This document shows positions 16,793 through 25,677 of a stretch of DNA of 64,000 bases, piece by piece. This DNA comes from an uncultured Collinsella sp. (GTDB taxonomy: Bacteria; Actinomycetota; Coriobacteriia; Coriobacteriales; Coriobacteriaceae), in NCBI GenBank assembly GCA_900541645.1, contig UQKQ01000004.1:90584-154583 (forward strand), written 5' to 3'. The first letter of the stretch is position 1, and each line of letters opens with the position of its first letter. The notes beneath the pieces were generated by a model that was given only the letters and a program-made list of their open reading frames with translations, ran no database searches and was not told the DNA's origin. The position numbers and the translations under genes were made by a program.

Positions 16793-16908
16793 CGTTGTCT
16801 CCTTGGTCACGGTGTACCCGCCTATGGTACCCTTGCCGGCGCATTCGCTTATCGAGACCGCAGTGCATATCTCATTGTTTTTCGCCATCGAACACTTTCT
16901 TAAGATTT

Positions 16909-16937
16909 GGGACAAATAAACCTGATTAATTTGTCCC
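16909..16937. promoter_or_regulatory. Inverted repeat upstream of metY and the cysteine-rich gene
   Basis: GGGACAAAT (16909-16917) and ATTTGTCCC (16929-16937) are perfect 9-base arms around AAACCTGATTA. It lies in the divergent promoter region, where it could be an operator. It also shares the GGGAC/GTCCC arm ends seen in several other intergenic palindromes of the window. Confidence 0.45.
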
Positions 16938-17026
16938 ATAACCTATCGGCGGGATGGGTTGAGAGGGGTGCGGGGTAGCGGTATCGTGAACCGAATAAAA
17001 ACAAAACCCAAGTAAGGGAGTTGGAT

Positions 17027-18310
17027 ATGAGCGAGCAGACCATCGGTACTACATGTGTTCAGGGCGGCTATCACCCGGGAGATGCCGAGCCGCGCCAGGT
17101 GCCCATCTACCAGTCCACCACGTGGAAGTACGACACGTCCGAGCACATGGGCAAGCTGTTTGACCTAGAGGAGTCGGGCTACTTCTACAGCCGTTTGCAG
17201 AACCCCACGTGCGATCTCGTTGCCGCCAAGATCTGCGAGATGGAGGGCGGCACCGCTGCGATGCTCACGAGCTCGGGCATGGCTGCGAATTTCCTCGCGA
17301 TCTTTAACGTGGTCGGTGCCGGCGATCATGTGGTCGCGAGCTCTGCCATTTACGGCGGTACGTATAACCTGCTCGCCCACACCATGGGCCGCATGGGCGT
17401 GACCTGCACGTTCGTCGCCCCCGACTGCACCGACGAGGAGCTGGAGGCGGCCTTTGAGCCCAATACCAAGCTCGTCTTTGGCGAGACGATCGCAAACCCC
17501 GCCCTTGCCGTGCTCGATATTGAGCGCTTTGCCAAGGCCGCGCATGACCACGGCGTGCCGCTGATGGTCGACAACACCTTCCCGACGCCTGTGATGTGCC
17601 GTCCCTTTGAGTGGGGCGCCGACATCGTCACGCACTCCACCACCAAGTACATGGATGGCCATGCAGCCTACCTGGGTGGCGTGATTGTCGACCACGGCCA
17701 GTTTGACTGGATGGCCCATGCGGACAAGTTCCCGGGTCTCACCACGCCCGACGAGAGCTACCACGGCGTGACCTATGCCGAGAAGTTCGGTCGCGAGGGC
17801 GCCTTCATTACCAAGGCCACCGCGCAACTCATGCGCGATCTTGGCCCCATGCAGAACCCGCAGGCAGCGTTCTTCTTGAACAGCTCGCTCGAGAGCCTGC
17901 ATGTGCGTATGCCGCGTCATTGTGAGAACGGCCTGGCCGTTGCCAAGTTCCTGCAGAGTCATCCCAAGGTGCGCTTTGTGAGCTATCCGGGCCTGGAGGG
18001 CGATAAGTACTATGAACTGGCTCAGAAGTACATGCCCAACGGCACGTGCGGCGTCGTGAGCTTTGGCTTTAACGGTGGTCGCGCGGCGGCCGAGACCTTT
18101 ATGAAGAGCCTCAAGCTCGCCCAGATCGCCACGCATGTAGCCGACGCCCGCACTTGCTGCCTGCATCCCGCTAACGCCACGCACCGCCAGATGAACGATG
18201 AGGAGCTCATCGCCTGTGGCATTTCCGCCGACATGGTACGCCTGTCGTGCGGCCTCGAGGACACGGCCGATCTGATTGCCGACCTTGAGCAGGCGCTCGA
18301 GCAGTGCTAG
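17027..18310 (+). CDS. metY: O-acetylhomoserine aminocarboxypropyltransferase/sulfhydrylase
   Basis: A 427-residue PLP enzyme of the Cys/Met metabolism family that makes homocysteine from O-acetylhomoserine and sulfide. SGMAANFLAIFNV and VDNTFPTPVMCRPFEWGADIVTHS lead to the Schiff-base lysine (Lys207 in STTKYMDGH). The large insert after it (FPGLTTPDESYHG) and the C-terminal THVADARTCCLHPANATH are typical of sulfhydrylases rather than cystathionine enzymes. The ATG at 17027 has AAGGGAG upstream. A strong terminator follows, so it is monocistronic. Confidence 0.92.
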   Translation: MSEQTIGTTCVQGGYHPGDAEPRQVPIYQSTTWKYDTSEHMGKLFDLEESGYFYSRLQNPTCDLVAAKICEMEGGTAAMLTSSGMAANFLAIFNVVGAGDHVVASSAIYGGTYNLLAHTMGRMGVTCTFVAPDCTDEELEAAFEPNTKLVFGETIANPALAVLDIERFAKAAHDHGVPLMVDNTFPTPVMCRPFEWGADIVTHSTTKYMDGHAAYLGGVIVDHGQFDWMAHADKFPGLTTPDESYHGVTYAEKFGREGAFITKATAQLMRDLGPMQNPQAAFFLNSSLESLHVRMPRHCENGLAVAKFLQSHPKVRFVSYPGLEGDKYYELAQKYMPNGTCGVVSFGFNGGRAAAETFMKSLKLAQIATHVADARTCCLHPANATHRQMNDEELIACGISADMVRLSCGLEDTADLIADLEQALEQC

Positions 18311-18377
18311 GCTAGCTCCGTACAAGGTGCCGATGCTGGCAGGAAGCTTCGGTGACCTTTCGTTCCGATTCCGTAGG

Positions 18378-18426
18378 CGGGACCCCAATCGCGACTGTTT
18401 GCAGGCGATCGGGGTCCCGTTTTTTG
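18378..18426 (+). terminator. Terminator after metY
   Basis: CGGGACCCCAATCGC (18378-18392) pairs with GCGATCGGGGTCCCG (18405-18419) with one mismatch, followed by six T. Confidence 0.9.
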
Positions 18427-18451
18427 CATTGCGCCACTCGAAAGGATAGAT

Positions 18452-19756
18452 ATGGAGAAAACCGCAGAGCAGCTGCGCCGCGAGCACATTGCCCTTGAGG
18501 GCGACACCCATGGCAAGAACAAATGGGCGATTCTGTTTACCGTGCTCATCATGACGTTTATGTCGTGTCTGGATTCGACCGTCGTGACCGTGGCGTTGCC
18601 CGTGATGCAAAAGGAGCTGGGCGTGGGCCTCGACCGCATCCAGCTGGTGAGCTCGGTGTACCTGCTTGCGACATGCGTGGCTATGCTGCCGTTTGGCCGC
18701 TTGGGCGACGTGCGCGGCAAGGTGGGCGTATTCCAGCTGGGCGTAATCGTTTTTACGGCTGGCTCGCTGCTTTGCGGCCTTTCGAGTTCGCTCGAAGTTC
18801 TTATTCTGGCACGCATTGTGCAGGGCGTCGGCTGCGCAGCGGCCATGGCCAACAACATGGGTATCATCACCGAGTCGTTTCCGGCGCGCGAACGAGGCCG
18901 TGCCATGGGTATTCTCGCGACCTTCGTGGCCCTCGGCATGATGTGTGGCCCCGTACTCGGCGGCGTGCTGGTGGCAAGCTTTCCCTGGGAGAGCATCTTC
19001 CTCATCAACCTGCCCATTGGCGTCATCTCGTTTATCGTGGGGTTCTCCACGCTGCCGCATGTTAAGCCGGAGGCCGGCGAGCGCCCCATGTCCCTGATCG
19101 AGGCTGCTCGTCGCTGCTTTGCAAATTCGGCCTTCACCATCAACCTCGCCTGCATGCTCATCGTGTTCGTTGGTATTGGCGCATCAGAGTTTATCCTGCC
19201 GTTCTATTTTCAGGACGCCCACGGATTTGGTTCCGACATTTCCGGATTGCTCTTTTTGGCGCTGCCGATGGTGAATGCCTTTATCGGCCCGCTTTCGGGC
19301 ACGATTTCCGATCGTATTGGTTGCGAGGGCCCCACGGCCGTTGGCCTGGGCGTGTACGTGTGCGGGCTCTTTGCAGTGAGCACGCTCGACGAGCATTCAT
19401 CGATCCCTGTCATTGTGTGCTGCGTCGCATTCATGTCGTGCGGCACGTCGATTTTCCAGAGCCCCAATAACTCGCTGTATATGGGCTCGGCTCCGCGCGA
19501 GGCACTCGGCTTTGCAGGTAGCTTGGGCAGCTTGGCGCGCTATGCGGGCATGGCGCTGGGTATTACGGCAGGTTCGCATATCCTCTATGGGCAGATGAGC
19601 GTGGCGATGGGCGAGGCCGTGACCAGTTTTGTTGCAGGCCGTCCGGATGTATTCCTATTCGGCTTTCGCTCGGTGTTCTACGTGCTTATGGCTGTGGCCG
19701 CTGTGGGCTTTGCGCTTGCCATGGTGCGTTTGGTGAAGATGCGCGCCCGCCATTAG
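18452..19756 (+). CDS. MFS transporter, DHA2 (EmrB/QacA) type
   Basis: A 434-residue drug/proton antiporter-like membrane protein. FMSCLDSTVVTVALPVMQ is the DHA2 motif in the first transmembrane segment, and RLGDVRGKVGVFQLG is MFS motif A. About 12-14 hydrophobic segments follow, ending in a basic tail. It is shorter than typical 14-segment QacA proteins. The substrate is unknown; multidrug or metabolite export is likely. A GAAAGGA site precedes the ATG. It is monocistronic between the metY terminator and xpt. Confidence 0.88.
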   Translation: MEKTAEQLRREHIALEGDTHGKNKWAILFTVLIMTFMSCLDSTVVTVALPVMQKELGVGLDRIQLVSSVYLLATCVAMLPFGRLGDVRGKVGVFQLGVIVFTAGSLLCGLSSSLEVLILARIVQGVGCAAAMANNMGIITESFPARERGRAMGILATFVALGMMCGPVLGGVLVASFPWESIFLINLPIGVISFIVGFSTLPHVKPEAGERPMSLIEAARRCFANSAFTINLACMLIVFVGIGASEFILPFYFQDAHGFGSDISGLLFLALPMVNAFIGPLSGTISDRIGCEGPTAVGLGVYVCGLFAVSTLDEHSSIPVIVCCVAFMSCGTSIFQSPNNSLYMGSAPREALGFAGSLGSLARYAGMALGITAGSHILYGQMSVAMGEAVTSFVAGRPDVFLFGFRSVFYVLMAVAAVGFALAMVRLVKMRARH

Positions 19757-19913
19757 CGTGTTGGGAGGCTGTCTGCCACGATTCGCGCCGTCCCAAAAAG
19801 ACTGGTTTGTGGTGCGATGCGGCTTGTGGGGCGGGCGGGGGTCGGTCCGTGGTAGACTATCGAACAACGTTTATTAATCGCGCGGTATCGTTGCCGCGAG
19901 AAGGGGTTGCGCC

Positions 19914-20492
19914 ATGCAGGAGCTTGAGGATCGTATTCGCCATGACGGCATCGTAAAGGCCGGTAACGTCCTTAAGGTTGATGCCTTCCTCAACCACCAA
20001 TGCGACGTTGAGCTGTTCGACCACATGGGCGCCGAGTGGGCCCGTCTGTTCGAGGGCGTCGAGATCAACAAGATCCTGACGATCGAGGCTTCGGGCATTG
20101 GCATGGCTTGCATTGCAGCCCAGCATTTTGGCGGCGTGCCGGTGGTCTTTGCCAAGAAGGCACAGTCCATCAACCTCGACGGCGAGCAGTATGCCACGAC
20201 CATCTACTCCTTTACCAAGCAGAAGGAGTACCCGGTCATCGTCGGCAAGCGCTTCCTGTCCGAGGGCGACAAGGTCCTGATCATCGACGACTTTTTGGCC
20301 AACGGCTGCGCGCTCGAGGGTCTTATCAAGATCTGCGAGGCTGCAGGTGCCGAGGTATCCGGCATTGGCATTGCGGTGGAGAAGGGCTTCCAGGGCGGTG
20401 GCGATAAGCTCCGCGAGCGCGGCTTCCGCGTTGAAAGCCTAGCCCGTATCGCCGATATGGACTGCGATACCGGCGAGATCACCTTCGCCTAA
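19914..20492 (+). CDS. xpt: Xanthine phosphoribosyltransferase
   Basis: A 192-residue type I phosphoribosyltransferase converting xanthine and PRPP to XMP. The PRPP loop is [17 protein letters not shown] near residues 121-137, and [29 protein letters not shown] is characteristic of Xpt. No purine riboswitch is visible in the short upstream region; a TAGACT -10-like box is at 19853. The CAAAGGGAC-family hairpin at 20520 serves as its terminator. Confidence 0.95.
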   Translation: MQELEDRIRHDGIVKAGNVLKVDAFLNHQCDVELFDHMGAEWARLFEGVEINKILTIEASGIGMACIAAQHFGGVPVVFAKKAQSINLDGEQYATTIYSFTKQKEYPVIVGKRFLSEGDKVLIIDDFLANGCALEGLIKICEAAGAEVSGIGIAVEKGFQGGGDKLRERGFRVESLARIADMDCDTGEITFA

Positions 20493-20519
20493 GCGCGCAA
20501 CACAAGCGATTGGTATGCG

Positions 20520-20556
20520 ATGTGACAAAGGGACTTTCCCTTTGTCACATTTTTTA
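20520..20556 (+). terminator. Terminator after xpt; CAAAGGGAC palindrome copy 1
   Basis: ATGTGACAAAGGGA pairs with TCCCTTTGTCACAT (20520-20550) around CTT, followed by six T, so it is a good intrinsic terminator. The same palindrome recurs at 29135-29165 and, with a compensatory A-T to G-C change, at 53269-53301. Confidence 0.85.
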
Positions 20557-20573
20557 TGAGGGGAGGTGTTGAT

Positions 20574-20954
20574 ATGGATGAGAACAAGATGGGATGGCGC
20601 GAGTATGCGCGCTATGCCGCGATGGCGGCCGAAGAGTTGGCGCGCGATTGCGAGGTTCAGGTGTTTCGCGCGACGGGTCCGGGCGGACAAGGCGTGAACA
20701 CGACGGACTCGGCGGTGCGCATGAAGCACGTGCCCACAGGGATTACCGTGACGGCGCGCGAGAGCCGCAGCCAGTTCCAAAATCGCGCGAGCTGCCTGCG
20801 CAAGCTGCGCGCCGAGCTCGAGCGTCGCGGGCGTCCACCGCGCCGACGCGTAAAGACCAAGGTGCCCCAGCGCTCTCGCCAGCGCAGGCTCAATGACAAG
20901 CACTTCAACGCCATTAAAAAGGCCAACCGTCGCAAGCCGGGCAGCGACGAATAG
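20574..20954 (+). CDS. Small release-factor-like protein with GGQ motif
   Basis: A 126-residue protein carrying only an RF-1 catalytic domain: [18 protein letters not shown] holds the peptidyl-tRNA hydrolysing GGQ (residues 37-39). The C-terminal half is very basic ([24 protein letters not shown]), as in ArfB/ICT1-type ribosome rescue factors that enter the mRNA channel. It lacks codon-recognition domains, so it is not a classical RF1/RF2. Ribosome rescue is a good guess; a role in a related quality-control step is possible. The start at 20574 follows GGGGAGG. Confidence 0.82.
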   Translation: MDENKMGWREYARYAAMAAEELARDCEVQVFRATGPGGQGVNTTDSAVRMKHVPTGITVTARESRSQFQNRASCLRKLRAELERRGRPPRRRVKTKVPQRSRQRRLNDKHFNAIKKANRRKPGSDE

Positions 20955-20962
20955 CTTCCTCA

Positions 20963-21033
20963 TAAGTTGCGGTGAAATAGGGACTGTTTTGCGTCTTTAT
21001 CTGCATAAACAGTCCCTATTTCACCGCAACTTA
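20963..21033. repeat. Palindromic intergenic element, AGTTGCGGTG family, copy 2
   Basis: The arms begin TAAGTTGCGGTGAAATAGGG at 20963 and pair perfectly over 27 bases with the arm ending CACCGCAACTTA at 21033. The outer ~15 bases match copies at 209-275 and 54820-54885; the inner bases (GGGACTGTTT) are unique to this copy. It fills the gap between the convergent GGQ protein and lipid kinase genes and may end both transcripts. Confidence 0.8.
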
Positions 21034-21040
21034 GGGATGG

Positions 21041-22003
21041 CTAGTGGGTGGGGTGCCAGACGAGGAGGGCGCCGCTGAGGACGTCGACCTCGATGCGCGA
21101 GGCGACAACGGGCTCGCCGTCGGCTTGGATGGGGTAGTCGGGCTCCCCAAAAGTAAGCTCGGCATGGCGGCAGCGGCGCATGCGAACCGGTGGCAATTTG
21201 GTATGGTGGCCGTCCTTGGCCGAAAGAAACATAGGCAGGGCAACCGCGCGAGGGACGGGGCCGCAGGCGTAGCAGACGTCGAGCATGTCGTCGCAGGGGT
21301 CGGCATCGGGGCAGATGCGATAGCCCGAGCCATACGTGGGGCCCAGCTGAATCGCCATGATGATCGCCCTCACGCGCTCGGCGGGCGCGCCGTCAAAGCT
21401 GACTGTCATGGGGTAGTTGCGATAGCGCAGGCCAAACTGCTCAAGTCCCGAGAGGGTGTAGAGCGGAGCGCCCGTCAGGCCAGTCTTTTTGCGCAGTTCG
21501 GTGGTGCCAAGGCCGATGGCGGCATCGATGCCGACCGAAAGCGTCTGGTCATAGTACTCAACGGAACATTCGCCGCTACCGCTTGCGGGGTTCCATGAGC
21601 GAATCCGCCCGATGTCCTGACGCTGCAGCTCACAGGTGAGCAGCGCGCCAAAATTCTTGCCGGAGAAATCTTCGATGCCGAGCGTCTGGGCAAAATCGTT
21701 GCCGGAGCCCACGGGCAGGACGGCAAGAGCGGGGCGGGCGTCCTCCTTTTGCGTCATAAGCCCGTTGACGACCTCGTGGATCACGCCGTCGCCGCCGAGT
21801 GCGATAACGGTGCGATAGCCCTGAGCCTGTGCGGCAAGCTCCTTGGCGTGTCCCATGTGCTCGGTTAGCACCAGGTCAAACTGGGATGCGCGCGCGGTCA
21901 TATCCAAAAAACGTTGCAGGCGCTCGGCAACTTCGCGTGCCGCACCCGACTGGGCGGCTGGGTTGGCGATGATGAGCGTGCGACCAAAATCAGTTCCGTG
22001 CAT
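21041..22003 (-). CDS. Diacylglycerol kinase family lipid kinase
   Basis: A 320-residue DagK/YegS-type lipid kinase phosphorylating diacylglycerol or a related lipid at the membrane. The catalytic domain shows LIIANPAAQSG, the nucleotide motif ALGGDGVIHEVVNGL and LPVGSGNDFAQTLG. The C-terminal beta-rich half includes QADGEPV, also typical. The ATG at 22003 is chosen for GGGAG seven bases upstream. It follows the ClC gene on the same strand after about 88 bp. Confidence 0.9.
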   Translation of the reverse strand: MHGTDFGRTLIIANPAAQSGAAREVAERLQRFLDMTARASQFDLVLTEHMGHAKELAAQAQGYRTVIALGGDGVIHEVVNGLMTQKEDARPALAVLPVGSGNDFAQTLGIEDFSGKNFGALLTCELQRQDIGRIRSWNPASGSGECSVEYYDQTLSVGIDAAIGLGTTELRKKTGLTGAPLYTLSGLEQFGLRYRNYPMTVSFDGAPAERVRAIIMAIQLGPTYGSGYRICPDADPCDDMLDVCYACGPVPRAVALPMFLSAKDGHHTKLPPVRMRRCRHAELTFGEPDYPIQADGEPVVASRIEVDVLSGALLVWHPTH

Positions 22004-22090
22004 GGGGTGACTCCCGGCGTATGACGTGACGGTGCGGTCTCGCTCGGGTCGAATTGCTCCCGATTGTGGCTGCACGGCGAATACTAACGT

Positions 22091-23512
22091 CTACTCTATC
22101 AGGTCGTTGTGGCGCTCGATAGCCTCTGCCACCGTGCCGCCCTCGTCCACAATAAGCGAGCGGCGCTTGGGTGAGATGATGCGTTGGGCGGGGTACACGC
22201 CGCGGTGGCCGCCGGCGAGATAGCTGATAAACGCCACGATCACGAAGAAGCCGGCGGCCGTGCCGTGGAACAGGTCGATGGCCATCATACAGGTGGTGAT
22301 GGGCACGTTGAGGCCGGCGCAGAAGACGCCGAGCATGCCGAGAGCCGCTAGAAAACTGGGGTCGAGACCGGTGAGGCAGCCGATCCAGCCACCGAGTGCC
22401 GCACCGATGCCAAACAGGGGCGTGACCTCGCCGCCTTGGAAGCCCGCGCCCAGGGTAAGCGCTGTGACGACCAACTTGATGGCTGCGTCCGCCAGGGTGG
22501 TGTTGCCTGCAAATCCGGCGCCGGAAAGCCACGTGGAAAGGCCGGCGTAGTCCCAGGCGTCGAGGAGGGCATAGGCGGCCAAAACCACGAGTGCGCCGAT
22601 GAGTGCGCGAACAAGGTAATTAGTGATAAAGCGACCGTACAGGCTCTTGACGGTTCGAACCGACCAGGCAAAGAGACGTGCCGTCAGACCGAAGATGATG
22701 GCGCTGATAACAACGATGACAACCGTCCGTGGTGTCATGGTGGGAACGCTGGCGATGACATTCGCTTCGTACTCGGTACCCAGGGCGAGTGATGTAAAGT
22801 AGCCGGTAAACGAGGCGACCAGACAGTAGATGCCCGCGGTGTAGTCGATCTTGCCGATAAAGCACATTTCCATGCCAAAGAACGCGCCGGCAAGGGGCGA
22901 ACCGAATACGGCGCCAAAAGCGGATGAGATGCCGGCGAGCATGAGGTCGTGGTGGTCATGCTTTTTGAGGTGGGCGAGGCTCGAGATGTTGCTGGCGATG
23001 GTGCCGCCAATCTGCACCGCGGCTCCCTCGCGACCGGCCGACCCGCCCGTGAGGTGCGTGAGCGTGGAGCAGACGAAGGTGAGAACGGCCATGCGCATAT
23101 GGATAAGGCGTGTGCCCAGGGCGGAGTCGATGACCAGGTTGTTACCTCGTTTGGCGGCAAGGCCGTGGTTTTTGTACACCCATGCGGTGGCAACGCCCAC
23201 AACGGGAAGCAACGCGTAAATCCACACGTGGTGCTCGCGATAATCGGTCGCGATATTCAGCGAGGCCAAAAATGCCCAAGCGGCAACACCCATGGCGAGC
23301 GAGACGATGACGACGAGCGCGAGCAGTTTGGCGCTTGCAAACAGGTTGCGGGCGTTGCGGCGTGTGTCGGCGGCCAAGAGCTGCTCGGAGCGGGTGAGTT
23401 GACGCCTGCCGGCCATGATGACGTCGCTAAGGGAGAAAAAGCCGCCATCGTCGAGCGGCTGGGAATGATCCTGCGCTTCGTTTGCGCTTTCGGGTTTGTT
23501 GTTATGAGCCAT
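22091..23512 (-). CDS. ClC family ion channel/antiporter
   Basis: A 473-residue ClC-type membrane protein with about ten hydrophobic segments after a hydrophilic 65-residue N-terminus. GGSAGREGAAVQIGG corresponds to the GREGP filter motif with the gating glutamate present, and GSPLAGAFFGMEM follows it. The position of the first filter motif (GSGIP in chloride ClCs) reads RGNNLVIDS, as in the divergent branch that includes fluoride exporters; whether it moves chloride or fluoride is open. No fluoride riboswitch is seen. ATG 23512 follows AGAGGA; a TATAAT lies about 30 bases further upstream. Confidence 0.85.
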   Translation of the reverse strand: MAHNNKPESANEAQDHSQPLDDGGFFSLSDVIMAGRRQLTRSEQLLAADTRRNARNLFASAKLLALVVIVSLAMGVAAWAFLASLNIATDYREHHVWIYALLPVVGVATAWVYKNHGLAAKRGNNLVIDSALGTRLIHMRMAVLTFVCSTLTHLTGGSAGREGAAVQIGGTIASNISSLAHLKKHDHHDLMLAGISSAFGAVFGSPLAGAFFGMEMCFIGKIDYTAGIYCLVASFTGYFTSLALGTEYEANVIASVPTMTPRTVVIVVISAIIFGLTARLFAWSVRTVKSLYGRFITNYLVRALIGALVVLAAYALLDAWDYAGLSTWLSGAGFAGNTTLADAAIKLVVTALTLGAGFQGGEVTPLFGIGAALGGWIGCLTGLDPSFLAALGMLGVFCAGLNVPITTCMMAIDLFHGTAAGFFVIVAFISYLAGGHRGVYPAQRIISPKRRSLIVDEGGTVAEAIERHNDLIE

Positions 23513-23721
23513 ATATTCCTCTTTTAGGTTGCAACGCAAGCATTATAAAACGCGGCAAGCGCGACGAGCCGGTGGGTTGGTTTCCATTCTGTTTCGCGGC
23601 TTGCGGCCGACAGGTGTATTTGCGGGTACAGGCCAAATCGCGGTCGCGCGTCGGGGATTATACTGAGACAAGCATAAAGAATCGGCGCTCCTGTTGTGCG
23701 CCGTGGCATTAAGAGGTGCAT

Positions 23722-24984
23722 ATGGCAGAGAAACTCATTCCGCTGGAGGACGCGCAGTCGATTGTTCTGTCGCACGTTGCTCCGACCAATCTCGTAGAGA
23801 TTCCCGTGTGGCAGGCGGCTGGTTTTCCCTTGGCCGAGGATGCTGTGGCCGATATCGACATTTCGCCGTTTGCCAACAGCGCTATGGACGGATATGCCGT
23901 GCGCTCGGCGGACTTGGCGCAGGCGTCTGGTGAGACGCCGGTGACGCTCGACGTTATCGGACACGAGGCTGCGGGCCATGTGTTTGAGGGTGCTCTTGGC
24001 CCGGGCGAGACGGTCCGCATTATGACAGGCGCGCCGGTGCCCGAGGGTGCCGACGCCGTAGTGAAATACGAGATCGTCGAGGTGCTTGACGGCGATGGCA
24101 ACGAGGGCTCGCACGTCCGCTTCTCGGCGCCGGCCAAGGTGGGGGAGAACGTTCGCTCTGCCGCCGAGGAGGCCCATGCCGGCGATGTTGTGATACACGC
24201 CGGCGAGGTCGTGGCTCCGGCGGGCGCGGGCCTGCTGGCAAGCGCCGGTTACGCGAGCGTGAAGGTGCACGCTGCCCCACGTGTGGGCATCATCTCGCTG
24301 GGCACGGAATTGGTCGCACCGAGTAAAGTACCGGCGCGCGGTCAGATTCGCGATTCCAACTCCTCGGCGTTGATGGCCGAAGCACTCGATGCAGGAGCCG
24401 AGCCCGTGTTCTACGGCATTGCGTCTGATGATGAGCAGGCGATTGCCGAGCTCGTGCATCGCGCGGTGCAAGAGTGCGATTTTGTCATTACGAGCGGAGG
24501 CGCCTCGGCGGGCGATTACGACTATGTGACGGCACTCGTCCGGCGCGAGGGCGAGGTGCTGTTCGATCGCATCTCGATGCGTCCGGGCAAGGCCATCATG
24601 TTTGGCTTGCTCGGGGGTAAGCCCTACCTGGGGCTTTCAGGCAATCCGGCTGCGGCGTATGTGGGCTTTGAGATGCTCGCCCGTCCGGCGATTCGCAAGA
24701 TGCGCGGCTTTGCCGAGGGTCCGCGTCCCGTGCAGCAGGCGACGCTCACACACGGTGTGAAAAAGCGCCAGGACCGACGCTTCTTCGATCGCGCCACGGT
24801 TTTGCGCGACCCCAAGACCGGTGAGCTGATGGTGACCGAGGCCAAGACGCAGAATTCGGCGCTGCTCGGCACGATGCAGCGGGCCAACTGCCTGCTGCGT
24901 ATTGACGAAGGACCGTGCGAGCTCAAGGCGGGAGATGTCGTGGACGTTGTTCGCGTCGACCTGCCCGAGGGCACCGTGTTGTAG
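23722..24984 (+). CDS. moeA: Molybdopterin molybdenumtransferase
   Basis: A 420-residue MoeA, which inserts molybdenum into adenylylated molybdopterin. NSAMDGYAVRSADL, MTGAPVPEGADAVV and TSGGASAGDYDYV followed by PGKAIMFGLLGGKPYLGLSGNPAAAYVGFE are the family blocks. The start at 23722 has GAGG at proper spacing. The gene is ten bases upstream of mog and 0.7 kb from the molybdate transporter, forming a molybdenum cofactor block that serves the hydroxylase at 41-44 kb. Confidence 0.95.
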   Translation: MAEKLIPLEDAQSIVLSHVAPTNLVEIPVWQAAGFPLAEDAVADIDISPFANSAMDGYAVRSADLAQASGETPVTLDVIGHEAAGHVFEGALGPGETVRIMTGAPVPEGADAVVKYEIVEVLDGDGNEGSHVRFSAPAKVGENVRSAAEEAHAGDVVIHAGEVVAPAGAGLLASAGYASVKVHAAPRVGIISLGTELVAPSKVPARGQIRDSNSSALMAEALDAGAEPVFYGIASDDEQAIAELVHRAVQECDFVITSGGASAGDYDYVTALVRREGEVLFDRISMRPGKAIMFGLLGGKPYLGLSGNPAAAYVGFEMLARPAIRKMRGFAEGPRPVQQATLTHGVKKRQDRRFFDRATVLRDPKTGELMVTEAKTQNSALLGTMQRANCLLRIDEGPCELKAGDVVDVVRVDLPEGTVL

Positions 24985-24994
24985 GAGGAATGCT

Positions 24995-25474
24995 GTGGAG
25001 TTGAAGATATCGATTGTGACGTGCTCGGATACGCGTGATCTTGCCCAGGACGAGGCTGGAGCCGCACTCGAGGAACTTATCGAGGCACAGGGCTGGACGG
25101 TCGCCTCACATGTGGTCGTGCGCGATGACGTCAGCGAGATTGGTGATGCCATTGTGGAAGCCGCCGATGAGTGCCACGCCAATGTCGTGCTCACCTGCGG
25201 CGGCACGGGGCTTTCGATGCGCGATGTGACGCCCGAGGCGACGCGTGCCGTCTGCGACCGCGATGTGCCGGGTATTGCAGAGGCGATTCGCGCGTACTCC
25301 ATGACCAAGACGCGCCGCGCCATGCTCTCGCGCGCTATTTGCATGCAACGAGGTCATACACTTGTCGTAAACTTTCCCGGTTCTACGAAGGCCTCCCGCG
25401 AAAGCTGGGAGGCCATAGCAGACCAGCTGGAGCATGCGGCTCAGATGACAGCGGGCGGCGGACATACCAACTAA
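24995..25474 (+). CDS. mog: MogA/MoaB family molybdenum cofactor protein
   Basis: A 159-residue MogA/MoaB-type molybdopterin adenylyltransferase, which primes molybdopterin for metal insertion by MoeA. IVTCSDTRDLAQDEAG, VVLTCGGTGLSMRDVTPEATRAV and the SRAICMQRGHTLVVNFPGS block match the family. Start is GTG at 24995, with AGGAGG six bases upstream; the longer open frame begins inside moeA. Ten bases from moeA, so probably translated from one message. Confidence 0.9.
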   Translation: MELKISIVTCSDTRDLAQDEAGAALEELIEAQGWTVASHVVVRDDVSEIGDAIVEAADECHANVVLTCGGTGLSMRDVTPEATRAVCDRDVPGIAEAIRAYSMTKTRRAMLSRAICMQRGHTLVVNFPGSTKASRESWEAIADQLEHAAQMTAGGGHTN

Positions 25475-25611
25475 GCGGTTTACCTGCGGCGGGGCGACCT
25501 GAACGGCTGCTCCGCCTTTGTTTTCCACCGAAGCGACGCCGAGGTGCACGCTAACTCGAAACTATATTCTCTGACGAGAATAATTTCTCACTATCATTAT
25601 TCGCGCGAAAG

Positions 25612-25633
25612 TATAATCTGATTGCAGATTATA
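25612..25633. promoter_or_regulatory. Palindromic operator overlapping the modA promoter
   Basis: TATAATCTG-ATTG-CAGATTATA is a perfect 9-base inverted repeat whose left half contains TATAAT, 45 bases before the modA ribosome site. A second inverted repeat, ATTCTC-TGAC-GAGAAT (25566-25581), lies just upstream. The position over a -10 box suggests a repressor site, plausibly molybdate-responsive (ModE-like); no modE gene is in the window. Confidence 0.45.
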
Positions 25634-25677
25634 GCCCGCGGTGGGGTACCCGGGCACAAGGTCCGAAAGGGTTGAAT

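Noticed and set aside
16940..17026. SAM or cobalamin riboswitch before metY
   Set aside because: Fewer than 90 bases are available and no conserved riboswitch core is seen.
19860..19913. Purine riboswitch before xpt
   Set aside because: The gap between a likely promoter and the start is too short and lacks the conserved core.
23540..23715. Fluoride riboswitch before the ClC gene
   Set aside because: The reverse-strand leader shows a TATAAT close to the start codon and no fluoride riboswitch consensus.
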